Assembly: GCA_022571985.1 (NCBI GenBank)
Contig: JACZWU010000006.1
Span: forward strand, 1 to 64,000
Source: Candidatus Zixiibacteriota bacterium
GTDB lineage: Bacteria; Zixibacteria; MSB-5A5; GN15; FEB-12
Length of the DNA: 64,000 nucleotides
Reading direction: 5' to 3'
The translations under genes and the position numbers were made by a program. The notes beneath the pieces are model-generated. The model saw nothing but the letters and a program-made list of their open reading frames with translations. It searched no databases and was not told where the DNA came from. Below are positions 53,818 through 61,910 of the stretch, in pieces (position 1 is the first letter of the stretch; every line of letters starts with the position of its first letter).

Positions 53818-53835
53818 GGTAGTGGCTCAGTTTGA
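53818..53835 (+). repeat. left terminal inverted repeat
   Basis: GGTAGTGGCTCAGTTTGA, identical to the complement of 57316-57333. The stop codon of the transposase (53827-53829 on the minus strand) lies inside it. Confidence 0.88.
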
Positions 53836-54666
53836 TTCTTTTGCCTCAATCAGACTAATTATATCTTCTAAGCTCCACAGCCGGTCAGTAACGCCTGCTT
53901 CCATTGCAGGAGTAACCCTCAATGTTATATGAATCCGCACAAAGTTATAGTACATAAAATGCAAAGCGACTGAGTGCTCAAGGTTATCTATCTTCTTGCT
54001 GAATCCATTGGTCAGTCGAGTAAAGCGCCGGATATTCATACGCATAGTCAGATTTTGACGTTCTACCATAGAAGTTGAAATATCTTTCTTGTCCGGCCGA
54101 CCTGTTATCTTGCGCCTACGGCAACCAATACACTTGGGCGGACTGTATCGAGCTTCACCGGCTGTCTCAGCGCCATACAGCTTCACAAGCATTGCATAAT
54201 CTACGTTATTGCCAAAGGCTTCCTCTACTGCTTCGATATATACCTTGTGGCCATCAGAAGTGATCTGGACTCGATTAGACAGGCGTTTAGCAACATCTTT
54301 CATAAAAGTATTTGCCCAATTAGCATTGCGTAAGCCTACAAGCCAAGATACTACTAACTTAGAATCAGGGTCTAAAGCTACCCACGTCCAGACATCACCA
54401 AAGCCAAATTGATTCTTTTTGTCTTTTGGGACATTGGCCTGTTTAGCATAGCAAAACGACCAAATCTCATCACATTGAATCTTATTGCAGGTCAGGTTCC
54501 TAAGTGCCTTATCCTGATACTCTGCGCAAGCCATACCAGCGTCAACTAACAGCTTCGTGACTGAGTTTCTGGCAGCTCCGGTCATACGTGAAGTTGAGCG
54601 GATAGAGTTTCCCTCTACTAATGAGGCTAAAACCTGAACCCTTTTTTCTTTGTTTAGCTTATTCAT
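53827..54666 (-). CDS. IS1-family transposase, single-frame type
   Basis: 279 residues. An N-terminal helix-turn-helix (EKRVQVLASLVEGNSIRSTSRMTGAARNSVTKLL, about 6-39) is followed by the DDE catalytic core. First Asp is in CDEIWSFCYAKQ (about 71), second Asp in ITSDGHKVYIEAVEEAF (about 150) and Glu in MVERQNLTMRMNIRRF (about 210). A CIGCRRR Cys pair lies between them. Unlike E. coli IS1 (two frames joined by frameshift) one frame is used, as in the ISMhu11 group. It catalyses movement of the element. AGGT lies 5 nt before the ATG. It ends inside the left inverted repeat. Confidence 0.92.
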   Translation of the reverse strand: MNKLNKEKRVQVLASLVEGNSIRSTSRMTGAARNSVTKLLVDAGMACAEYQDKALRNLTCNKIQCDEIWSFCYAKQANVPKDKKNQFGFGDVWTWVALDPDSKLVVSWLVGLRNANWANTFMKDVAKRLSNRVQITSDGHKVYIEAVEEAFGNNVDYAMLVKLYGAETAGEARYSPPKCIGCRRRKITGRPDKKDISTSMVERQNLTMRMNIRRFTRLTNGFSKKIDNLEHSVALHFMYYNFVRIHITLRVTPAMEAGVTDRLWSLEDIISLIEAKESN

Positions 54667-54743
54667 ACTGACCTAATATGCTTGAGCGTTTATTATTTGT
54701 CAAGAGAAAAATTACCCTTTTACCGAAAAAAGGTATTTACTTA

Positions 54744-55079
54744 ATGGAACAAATCAGCTATACTTCCGTTATAATGGATGTAGAGTTTAATCACTCCGAC
54801 TTGAGACAGCTTGCTTGCGATGGGGCTTTTGTGGGTGGCTACCAACCCGGTGTGGTGAGAAAATACAGAAAAATTATAACTGAAATGCAAGCCGTGGAGA
54901 ACAGGCTGTCCCTTTATGAATGGAAGGCCTTACACTTCGAAAAACTCAAAGGAGACCGAAAGGGTCAATATTCTGTAAAAATAAATGACCAATATCGGAT
55001 AATTTTTTTGATTAGCAAAAATAAGGACGAGAAAACAGAAACGATTGTAATATTGGAGATAGGGGATTATCACAAATGA
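54744..55079 (+). CDS. higB: HigB-like mRNA-cleaving toxin
   Basis: About 111 residues from ATG 54744, which has AAAAAAGG about 10 nt upstream; a start at 54774 is possible and would give the more usual HigB length. The RelE/ParE-fold pattern is present: VVRKYRKIITEMQAVENRLSLYEWKALHFEKLKGDRKGQYSVKINDQYRIIFLI, ending in a strand IVILEIGDYHK. HigB toxins cut mRNA on the ribosome. The stop overlaps the antitoxin ATG (ATGA), the usual toxin-first order of higBA. A short inverted repeat TACC..GGTA just upstream could be the operator. Confidence 0.9.
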   Translation: MEQISYTSVIMDVEFNHSDLRQLACDGAFVGGYQPGVVRKYRKIITEMQAVENRLSLYEWKALHFEKLKGDRKGQYSVKINDQYRIIFLISKNKDEKTETIVILEIGDYHK

Positions 55080-56221
55080 CTAAAAACATAGTGGCCGAAC
55101 CTTTTCCGCCGGGTGAATTTATTCAAGATGAACTTGAAGCCCGAAACTGGAAACAAGTCGATTTAGCAAAGATTATGGGCGTGACCAATAAGGTGGTCAA
55201 CCAGCTCGTGCAAAACAAAATTCGAGTTACCACAAAAAGGGCACAACAATTGGCCGTCGCCTTTAGTAGCAAGCCCGAAGAGTGGTTGAAGCTCCAAATG
55301 CTGTATGATTTGGCTATTTCGCAACTCCCGCCAGATGAAAAAGGTGAAAGAAAATCTCGTTTATGGCGGTTCGCCCCTGTTTCAGATATGATGAAGAGGG
55401 GTTGGTTGGCAGAGACAGAAAACATTGATTTTTTGGAAGCACAGGTTAAACAGTTTTTTGGGAACAAAGATGTAAGCACTTCTACACCCGTTCCATTTGC
55501 GGCACGTAAGTCAACAGATGGCACAGAGCTTACAAAAGAACAAAAAACTTGGTTCCAAAGATCGTTTCACCTCGCAAAATCAATGCACATTGATACAGCA
55601 TATTCGAGAGGACAAACTACTTGGAACAGTCTATTCGAAGACTTGAGTAATTTACTTTGTGAGCCCGAAGAAATTAGGCATATTCCCAACGTATTGATGA
55701 AATATGGCATAAGATTTCTTGTGGTTGAACATCTTCCCGGTTCAAAAATAGATGGGATATCCTTTTGGTTAAACAAGAGAGCACCAGTTGTAGTCTTGTC
55801 GCTAAGGTATAATCGCATTGATTGGTTTTGGTTTACACTCTGCCACGAGCTCGCTCACATTTATTATGGGGACGGAAAAGTGGGAGAAGTAAACTTAGAT
55901 GTAGAATTAGTTGGCAGGGGAGCACAAGCGACAAAAGATAAGAATAATGAAGAACAGCGAGCAGACGAATTTGCAGGTAATTTCTTAGTCGACCCCAATT
56001 CGTTAGAGGACTTTTGTCTTCGCAAGAGAAGAATAATGTCAAATGCTGATATTGTGAATTTTGCCCGCAGGATAGAAGTTCATCCGGGAATAGTAGTAGG
56101 TCAATTACAACATAAGAACAAGATTTCTTGGAGTCAGGGAAGACAAATGTTAGTAAAAATACGAAACTTTATAACTGAAACTGCCCTAACTGATGGTTGG
56201 GGTCAAATCCTAACGATTTAG
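55076..56221 (+). CDS. higA: HigA antitoxin fused to an ImmA/IrrE-type metallopeptidase
   Basis: 381 residues. A helix-turn-helix of the XRE/HigA type (about 18-66, PPGEFIQDELEARNWKQVDLAKIMGVTNKVVNQLVQNK) is followed by a connector. An ImmA/IrrE (M78-like) domain with HELAH (257-261) in the segment TLCHELAHIYYGDG and a Glu/Asp-rich NNEEQRADEFAGNFLVDP near 294 completes the protein. The N-part should neutralise HigB and repress the operon. The metallopeptidase part could respond to a signal by cleaving the antitoxin, as ImmA does for ImmR. It overlaps HigB by four bases and precedes the third gene closely. Confidence 0.92.
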   Translation: MTKNIVAEPFPPGEFIQDELEARNWKQVDLAKIMGVTNKVVNQLVQNKIRVTTKRAQQLAVAFSSKPEEWLKLQMLYDLAISQLPPDEKGERKSRLWRFAPVSDMMKRGWLAETENIDFLEAQVKQFFGNKDVSTSTPVPFAARKSTDGTELTKEQKTWFQRSFHLAKSMHIDTAYSRGQTTWNSLFEDLSNLLCEPEEIRHIPNVLMKYGIRFLVVEHLPGSKIDGISFWLNKRAPVVVLSLRYNRIDWFWFTLCHELAHIYYGDGKVGEVNLDVELVGRGAQATKDKNNEEQRADEFAGNFLVDPNSLEDFCLRKRRIMSNADIVNFARRIEVHPGIVVGQLQHKNKISWSQGRQMLVKIRNFITETALTDGWGQILTI

Positions 56222-56233
56222 GAGGACTTGTTA

Positions 56234-56773
56234 GTGAACTACACAAAACAGATGCAAAGAATAATTGGCCGCTATGAAAGAGCGACTGGCAAAACCTCGT
56301 ATACTTCAAATGAGGTTGCAAGATGGGCGATTGATAACGGTGAATGGGAAGCTCCGCCAGAAGTAATAATTAGAAGATGTTCGGAAGACGTCTCGAAAGC
56401 TCTAAGAGAAGAATACGAAACAGACCCTCAGGGTAGAAGAGCCAGAGTAAAACACGCTGCGCTAATTAAACCAGAGGGGGAGCAACTCAAGATTTCGATT
56501 TGGTTCGATAGTCGTAGAGCCACACGAAAACAAATGGAGCTTTCTTTTCAGCAACGGCGAAAAGGGGTTGTCAGCGATTGCAAGCAACTCAAAACAGACG
56601 TTGACAGCTATAACGATAACTATAATCAGGAAGAGTCAATTCAAATCGTTTTCAATTTTACTGCAGATGTAGAAGAAGCCGAATTGGCAACCCCTAAGAA
56701 GAAGACTTCCGCCAACGTGCCTCCGCAGCCTTCTCGGCAATTTTCCGACGTTGTTCGGCGGTCAGCTTCTTAG
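56234..56773 (+). CDS. third gene of the passenger operon, unknown function
   Basis: About 179 residues, starting at GTG 56234 with GGAGG 8 nt upstream; a TTG at 56228 has too little spacing. It lies 12 nt after the antitoxin. It contains an N-terminal helical part (QMQRIIGRYERATGKTSYTSNEVARWAI), a DPQGRRARVKHAAL segment and a long conserved-looking block (WFDSRRATRKQMELSFQQRRKGVVSDCKQLKTDVDSYNDN). I do not recognise a named domain; proteins with DPQGRR..KHA and QRR..GDC.QLKTDVDSYN patterns seem to occur beside such antitoxins, from memory. Its 3' end overlaps the opposite-strand gene 56694-56945 by 80 nt. Confidence 0.8.
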   Translation: MNYTKQMQRIIGRYERATGKTSYTSNEVARWAIDNGEWEAPPEVIIRRCSEDVSKALREEYETDPQGRRARVKHAALIKPEGEQLKISIWFDSRRATRKQMELSFQQRRKGVVSDCKQLKTDVDSYNDNYNQEESIQIVFNFTADVEEAELATPKKKTSANVPPQPSRQFSDVVRRSAS

Positions 56774-56945
56774 CACGTGCCTTACCGCCCTTAAGGCCAC
56801 CTAATCGCCCTGCTTTTACGGCTTTGGGGTCTTTATCGGGGTCAATATCTTCTGGTGCTTCCTCACCAGTAGCTTGGTCAACTATGTCTTTTGCAAGGAC
56901 GTTGCTATCCTTTTTGCCTTTCCTTTTGCTTGAGCGCTTAGGCAT
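56694..56945 (-). CDS. small basic Lys/Ala/Gly-rich protein
   Basis: 83 residues. The tail GRLGGLKGGKARAKKLTAEQRRKIAEKAAEARWRK is the hallmark of a widespread family of small basic proteins often found beside mobile elements and antitoxins, whose function is unknown. The strong positive charge suggests nucleic-acid binding. It reads against and overlaps the 3' end of 56234-56773. Convergent overlap would produce antisense transcript, which could dampen the other gene. Start chosen by ORF limit; no better start is evident. Confidence 0.7.
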   Translation of the reverse strand: MPKRSSKRKGKKDSNVLAKDIVDQATGEEAPEDIDPDKDPKAVKAGRLGGLKGGKARAKKLTAEQRRKIAEKAAEARWRKSSS

Positions 56946-56984
56946 ACACTAATATATATAACAACTTCAAATTGTCAAAAGAAA

Positions 56985-57012
56985 TTGCAAAAAAGGAAGT
57001 TTTACCTATATT
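56985..57012 (+). promoter_or_regulatory. promoter of the passenger lipoprotein gene
   Basis: TTGCAA (56985-56990), a 16-nt spacer and TATATT (57007-57012). The predicted transcription start falls on or next to the ATG at 57018, so the mRNA may be leaderless. Confidence 0.55.
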
Positions 57013-57017
57013 AAGAT

Positions 57018-57293
57018 ATGATGAGATTCGGATTTATGCTCTGTTTGCTGGCCTTATTGGCCTGCTCGGACGATAAATCAACCGAACCAGGAATTACCCG
57101 TGAGATATTTCTATCTTCAGACTACATTGATGGTTGCCTGCCCTGCGATGATGCAAATGTTCAGATTAAGGCTGACGGGATTTGTATTGATGCGGGCTAT
57201 GATTACGCCGTGAGCTTCAGGTGCAGCGAACGCTGCCCCAGAACGAGTGCACTTTTATTCAGCGTAGAGTATGTCACTTGTTTCAAGCGATAG
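57018..57293 (+). CDS. small lipoprotein at the right end of the IS1-like element
   Basis: 91 residues; the ATG at 57018 is followed by a second in-frame ATG at 57021. A short hydrophobic helix ends in the lipobox LLALLAC, then SDDKSTEPG. The mature part contains six Cys (CLPC, GIC, RCSERC, TC), likely disulfide-bonded. No domain is recognised. It ends 23 nt before the right inverted repeat and so lies inside the element, which makes it part of the cargo or a gene captured from the host, where similar CSDDK..EP lipoproteins are common. Confidence 0.55.
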   Translation: MMRFGFMLCLLALLACSDDKSTEPGITREIFLSSDYIDGCLPCDDANVQIKADGICIDAGYDYAVSFRCSERCPRTSALLFSVEYVTCFKR

Positions 57294-57315
57294 ACTTACT
57301 CTTCCTTAAATAATT

Positions 57316-57333
57316 TCAAACTGAGCCACTACC
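57316..57333 (-). repeat. right terminal inverted repeat
   Basis: Complement of GGTAGTGGCTCAGTTTGA, identical to the left repeat over 18 bp. Confidence 0.88.
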
Positions 57334-57341
57334 CATTTTTT
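57334..57341. repeat. target-site duplication, right copy
   Basis: CATTTTTT, equal to 53810-53817. The surrounding T-run makes the exact border uncertain by about one base. Confidence 0.75.
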
Positions 57342-57463
57342 TGCCATTTTGCCCCTAAGATGCTGATAATGGAGACAATTTCAGCAGACTTTGACGTAAT
57401 TGACTCTTTTCAGCTTCAAGACAGAAATTAAATACAAAGCGAGTCAGTAAGTTTTTAATTTTC

Positions 57464-57493
57464 AAGAAAAAGCTGCCTCAGTTGAGACAGCTT
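57464..57493 (-). terminator. intrinsic terminator of the second choice-of-anchor-B gene
   Basis: On the minus strand AAGCTGTCTCA pairs with TGAGGCAGCTT (one G.U, which pairs only on this strand), followed by TTTTTC. It is a close relative of the terminator at 51142-51171. Confidence 0.85.
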
Positions 57494-57529
57494 TAATTTT
57501 GGTAATTTGGTAATAATAGCGCGAATAAT

Positions 57530-59962
57530 CTACGGACAAGGGCCGGCCGCAGGTCCACCCCTGAAAATGCGGTCAACGACAAAGGTCAAGTCCAACACGT
57601 TCGGACCTTTGCCGTCGCTGTTGAAATCCGCTTCTTCGGGACAAGAGCCCGGGTCACCACTGCCACGGAATATGAAATCAACAATGAAAGTCAAATCGAG
57701 GACATTAAGATCATCGCCGTCGCCGTTTATATCTCCTCTACTGCCAATACAGCAATAAAATTCAACTGTCGGCTCTAGACAAGTGCAATCGACTGGAATT
57801 CCCCCGCCAATAATATAATCTAAATCATACTTATTAATAATGCAGTCACCGTTAAAGTCGCCGTTTGCCAGTGGGTTCGGAGCGGGTCCACCACGCGATA
57901 AAAAATCTGTCAAGAATTGCAAATCAAGTATATTTATAGTACCGCTACCATCGGCATCACCCGGATTTTGAATCAGGCAACTGTCCGGCTCACTCAGTTC
58001 TACGACGAACAATCCACTCTGCATATCAGATAAAAGTATCTTCCCGGAAGGCAGATAAGGATAAACACTCCAGTTACCACGGTAACCATAACCGGTGCCC
58101 AAAAAAGTGTCATAGTAGCCGATCTGCAGAGGTCGGGTCGGGTTGGCCACACTATACAATTGTAAACCTTCGGTATAATGAGCTATATAAAGGATGTTGT
58201 TCTTTTCATAGCAATTATGAGTCGAAGCGCTGGGGTCGACGATGATATCGGCAACTTTCGTGACACTTCCAAGATTTTGAACATCAAAAATTCTGGTGTG
58301 CTGCCCGCTGCCAATTTCGTCACCGATTGCTACAAATCTGCCGCTGTCAAGTACCGCGACATTATGTGCGCCCGAACCGGAATAATTGAAAGTGGTGATG
58401 TACGACGGAACAGCTTTATTAGTAATATCCAGAACATCTATCCCCTGACCAAAGATGGCCGCGGCATACAGCGTATCATTATAAATATCAATGTCATGGT
58501 AATAGTATGGTTCAAAGCTGCTGACGAAACTTGGTGAAGTTGGATTCGAAATATCATATATCAAAAGTCCGCCGGTAGCGTGGTCACCCATGATATAGAG
58601 ATAGTCGCCTTCTACTTTACAGTTATGAGCGCCGGAGCTATTATCGTGAATTATCGTTGATACCTGTACCGGATTTGTAACATCAGAGATGTCGAAAATC
58701 TGAGTCCTTTCATACTCATTGACCAATATTGCAAAATTCTTGTATATCTTTATATCCTTAGCATCGTTTCCAATTACTAAAGAAGGTAGAAAACCAACTT
58801 CTGATATAGGACTTGTACTTAAATCTATAATACTGACTCCTTCACTTCTTGCGCAAATAAGGCCGTACTCGTTGCCCAAAGTATCGGTGTAACCCCAGCA
58901 ATCTCCATATCGAGAGCGTCCGTTCCAAAAATCTATCAGATTTACGTTACTGGAGACCACCTGCGCGGTAACACTCAATTCTTGACTGCTGGCAACAACT
59001 TCCAAAACAGAATCAATAGCTTCAACCCGATAATAATAGGTCTCTCCTGTCGTCAGAGACAAATGAGTGTAACGGGTTGTAGCCGGGGAAAGTATGGTCA
59101 GCAAAGTGGTCGGCGGTGACACAGTATCACAATAGATATAGAAGCCATCAAACGTCAATCCACCGAGATATTTCCAGTCCAGAATTATCTCAGTTTCGCT
59201 GGGTACGCCGATAAAATTCCCGATATAATATGGCGTTATGGTCAAAGTACAGGGTTCACTTTCAAAAAAAGTGTGTCCCGCCGTCAGAACCGGCCACCAG
59301 CCGTATAAAATGTCAAGAGTGTAAGCTTCGGAAAAGATATTGACAGAATTATAAGTATCTCCGGTACTGTCATAGTCGCTGTTCATCACATACAAATATT
59401 CGCGGCTGTTCGATGAAGTCGTAGGGTCCCACTGCAAATTAACATTACCACCCGGTGAGTATTCCACAAAACAGAGATTAAGCCTGCGCGGATTAAGTGT
59501 ATCAGAGATATCCCAGGCTGAACCGGGGAAAGTACCAACTCCTGCTGCAATGTAACCAAGATCACGCCGAAATGTCTGACAAAGAGTCTGTTTTGACATA
59601 TCACTTTCAAATATGATCTGAACTTTAACTAAATCAGTACTGGCAAGATTACTCCCAAAAAAGTCCTCTCCGACAGACAAACCTCCGCCAAATGCCTCTG
59701 CTCCCCAGTTTACACTGGTCATCCATTGGGTAGGACCGGTCCAGACTGCACCAATTTGGGGAAAACCCGGGAAACTTGACCTCTCACCTCCGGACTGCTT
59801 AAAAGAATTTTGCGGCCGGTCGAGACGTTCCCACATCTGAGGAAGCTGAGTATTATCAATTTGGCCAGAGCCAAAATTTGACCCGGATGCTGAATTTACG
59901 GTTGATACCAGTACCAGTGCCAGAATCAGGGCCAGGACACTAAAATTGGATTTTCTGATCAT
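57530..59962 (-). CDS. secreted choice-of-anchor-B / LVIVD-repeat protein with dockerin tail (copy B)
   Basis: About 810 residues from ATG 59962 (GAGG 9 nt upstream); a start at 59986 would weaken the signal peptide. Signal peptide (about 1-25, ending NSASG), FN3-like domain (about 245-330), choice-of-anchor-B region (about 340-660) and two dockerin-type pairs near the C-terminus: [41 protein letters not shown] and [19 protein letters not shown]. It is closely similar to 51199-53643 from end to end, including its terminator. The pair therefore arose by tandem duplication, before the IS1-like element landed between them. Confidence 0.85.
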   Translation of the reverse strand: MIRKSNFSVLALILALVLVSTVNSASGSNFGSGQIDNTQLPQMWERLDRPQNSFKQSGGERSSFPGFPQIGAVWTGPTQWMTSVNWGAEAFGGGLSVGEDFFGSNLASTDLVKVQIIFESDMSKQTLCQTFRRDLGYIAAGVGTFPGSAWDISDTLNPRRLNLCFVEYSPGGNVNLQWDPTTSSNSREYLYVMNSDYDSTGDTYNSVNIFSEAYTLDILYGWWPVLTAGHTFFESEPCTLTITPYYIGNFIGVPSETEIILDWKYLGGLTFDGFYIYCDTVSPPTTLLTILSPATTRYTHLSLTTGETYYYRVEAIDSVLEVVASSQELSVTAQVVSSNVNLIDFWNGRSRYGDCWGYTDTLGNEYGLICARSEGVSIIDLSTSPISEVGFLPSLVIGNDAKDIKIYKNFAILVNEYERTQIFDISDVTNPVQVSTIIHDNSSGAHNCKVEGDYLYIMGDHATGGLLIYDISNPTSPSFVSSFEPYYYHDIDIYNDTLYAAAIFGQGIDVLDITNKAVPSYITTFNYSGSGAHNVAVLDSGRFVAIGDEIGSGQHTRIFDVQNLGSVTKVADIIVDPSASTHNCYEKNNILYIAHYTEGLQLYSVANPTRPLQIGYYDTFLGTGYGYRGNWSVYPYLPSGKILLSDMQSGLFVVELSEPDSCLIQNPGDADGSGTINILDLQFLTDFLSRGGPAPNPLANGDFNGDCIINKYDLDYIIGGGIPVDCTCLEPTVEFYCCIGSRGDINGDGDDLNVLDLTFIVDFIFRGSGDPGSCPEEADFNSDGKGPNVLDLTFVVDRIFRGGPAAGPCP

Positions 59963-60191
59963 AACCGGATACCTCTTATTTCTCATCTAATTTTTTTCCT
60001 AATGTCTTTCGGTCTCGCCTATAGACTATTGCCCATCGACTATTATTGTGGCGGTCAAAAAAGGTAGCTGCCGGAGTAAGAATTTCACAATTCCCAATCA
60101 ATATATCAGATGTCGCAATTTTGGCAAGATTTTTGGCTGCTTACCCTTGAATTTACTTTTGATAATAGCTTTTAAGAGCTAATTTCTGCGT

Positions 60192-61856
60192 ATGGGAATT
60201 GATTTCTCTTCAATCATTTCTAAACAGGATAATCTCTGCCGCTCATTCTTTCTTTCGGCCATGAAGTTCGGTGACAAGATAGCCTATAAGGCCGATGGCG
60301 GACTGGGTAAATCTTACAGTTACAGAGAGGCTCTGGAAATCGTAAGCGGTTTCGGTGCTGGCCTCAAGGATAAATGCAATGGCGAAACAGAGATCGGGCT
60401 TCTTTCTGAAAACAGACCCGAATGGCCGATTTCTTATCTGGCAATTTTAAATTCAGGTAAGACCGTGGTGCCAATTGATGCCAACCTGAAACCATCTGAA
60501 AAGAAAAACATAATCGATAACGCCCGGCTGAAGACCGTTATAGTTTCTGATTCTCAGAAAGATACGATTTCTGATTTCAGCAGTGACTTAAAATTGATAT
60601 TGATTTCTGACGACACTAAAAACGGCTGGCACAACTATTTTCAGTCACCAAAAGAGCAGATAAAAATTCCTGCGGATAAAACCGCGGCGCTGATTTATAC
60701 ATCCGGCACTACCGGCAACCCCAAAGCAGTCATGCTGACCCACTCAAATTTGCTGCACAATTTAAGCAGTATCGGTAGTTGTTGTCAATGTAGCGAAACA
60801 GATATTTTTCTGTCGGTTCTTCCTTTACACCACACTCTGGAATGTACCTGCGGCTTTCTTACGCCGTTTTATTGCGGGGCACAGGTAGTTTTCGCCCGCT
60901 CGCTTAAGTCAAAAGAGATTGTCGAAGATATCAAGCGCAGCCAGGCGACCATGATGATTGGCGTGCCGCTGTTGTTTGAAAAAATGTACGACTCCATAGC
61001 CCGAAAGATTAAAGCGGCGCCACTCGTCCGGCGAATTCTTTTTAAGATTCTGTTTAGTCTGTCATGGCTTGGCTGGAAATTTGGTCTCAGGCTGGGGCAG
61101 GGTCTGTTTAAGAGCATGCGCGAGAGGGCCGGACTCTCTTCGATCAGGATTTTTGTCAGCGGCGGGGCGCCCCTCCCCAAAAAAATTGCCGTCTTCTTTA
61201 ATTTAATCGGCTTTACCTTATTAGAAGGTTACGGCCTGACAGAAACCTCGCCGGTTCTGACAGCCAACCGGCTTGATGATATAAAATTTGGCTCGGTTGG
61301 AAGAGCAGTGCCGGGCGTAGAAATTAAAATCGATAAACCCGACAAAAACGGCATCGGCGAAATAATCGCCCGCGGCGGTAATATCACCCCCGGCTACAAA
61401 GACAACCCGGAGGCAACCGCCGAACTTATCCGCGATGGCTGGCTTTATACCGGTGATTTGGGGAAACTTGAGAACGGCTACCTTTACATCACCGGCCGGG
61501 CTAAAAACCTGATTGTATCAGCCGCCGGTAAAAATATCTATCCTGAAGAAATCGAAGAACATCTGCTGGCTTCGCCTTATATTTTAGAAGCCGTGGTCTT
61601 CGGTCGTAAAAAACAGGATAAACAGGGCGAAGATGTCTTAGCCGTGATAGTACCCGACCTTGACCAGATAGCAATAGATTTTGCTATCTCTCCCGACTCA
61701 CCTGATATGACCGAACTGAAAAAAGTGATGGATAAAATCGTAGCCGAAGTGAACAGTTCAATGTCAGGTTATAAGCGCATCAACAGTTTTGAAATCCAAC
61801 TCGAAGAACTCGAAAAAACCTCGACCAAAAAAGTTAAGAGGTTTGTGTATGGGTAG
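60192..61856 (+). CDS. AMP-forming acyl-CoA synthetase
   Basis: 554 residues of the ANL superfamily. Phosphate-binding motif LIYTSGTTGNPKAVMLTH (about 166-183), the GYGLTETSPVL motif (about 340-350), the DGWLYTGDLG motif (about 414-423) and a C-terminal Lys-rich end (TSTKKVKRFVYG) support a long-chain acyl-CoA ligase of the FadD type. It is a little shorter than E. coli FadD (561). It activates fatty acids to acyl-CoA with ATP. Substrate chain length cannot be told. It stands alone; the following gene is 54 nt downstream on the same strand but looks unrelated. Confidence 0.9.
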   Translation: MGIDFSSIISKQDNLCRSFFLSAMKFGDKIAYKADGGLGKSYSYREALEIVSGFGAGLKDKCNGETEIGLLSENRPEWPISYLAILNSGKTVVPIDANLKPSEKKNIIDNARLKTVIVSDSQKDTISDFSSDLKLILISDDTKNGWHNYFQSPKEQIKIPADKTAALIYTSGTTGNPKAVMLTHSNLLHNLSSIGSCCQCSETDIFLSVLPLHHTLECTCGFLTPFYCGAQVVFARSLKSKEIVEDIKRSQATMMIGVPLLFEKMYDSIARKIKAAPLVRRILFKILFSLSWLGWKFGLRLGQGLFKSMRERAGLSSIRIFVSGGAPLPKKIAVFFNLIGFTLLEGYGLTETSPVLTANRLDDIKFGSVGRAVPGVEIKIDKPDKNGIGEIIARGGNITPGYKDNPEATAELIRDGWLYTGDLGKLENGYLYITGRAKNLIVSAAGKNIYPEEIEEHLLASPYILEAVVFGRKKQDKQGEDVLAVIVPDLDQIAIDFAISPDSPDMTELKKVMDKIVAEVNSSMSGYKRINSFEIQLEELEKTSTKKVKRFVYG

Positions 61857-61910
61857 AAGACAACTATATTTGGAAAAAGGCGCGCTAACATACGTACGGT
61901 ACAGAAAATT

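Larger units (their letters stand above)
53818..57333. mobile_element. IS1-like element with passenger toxin-antitoxin module
   Basis: 18-bp perfect inverted repeats end the 3516-bp unit: GGTAGTGGCTCAGTTTGA at 53818-53835 and its complement at 57316-57333, flanked by CATTTTTT duplications. Inside are an IS1-type transposase on the minus strand, then on the plus strand a HigB toxin, a HigA/ImmA antitoxin and a third gene. A small basic protein follows on the minus strand, and a lipoprotein on the plus strand. Typical IS1 elements are about 0.8 kb, so roughly 2.6 kb is cargo. The transposase stop codon lies within the left inverted repeat. The unit sits between two tandem choice-of-anchor-B genes. 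Confidence 0.85.

Noticed and set aside
53827-54666. Frameshifted IS1 transposase (InsA/InsB)
   Set aside because: One frame covers helix-turn-helix and all DDE residues, so no frameshift is needed.
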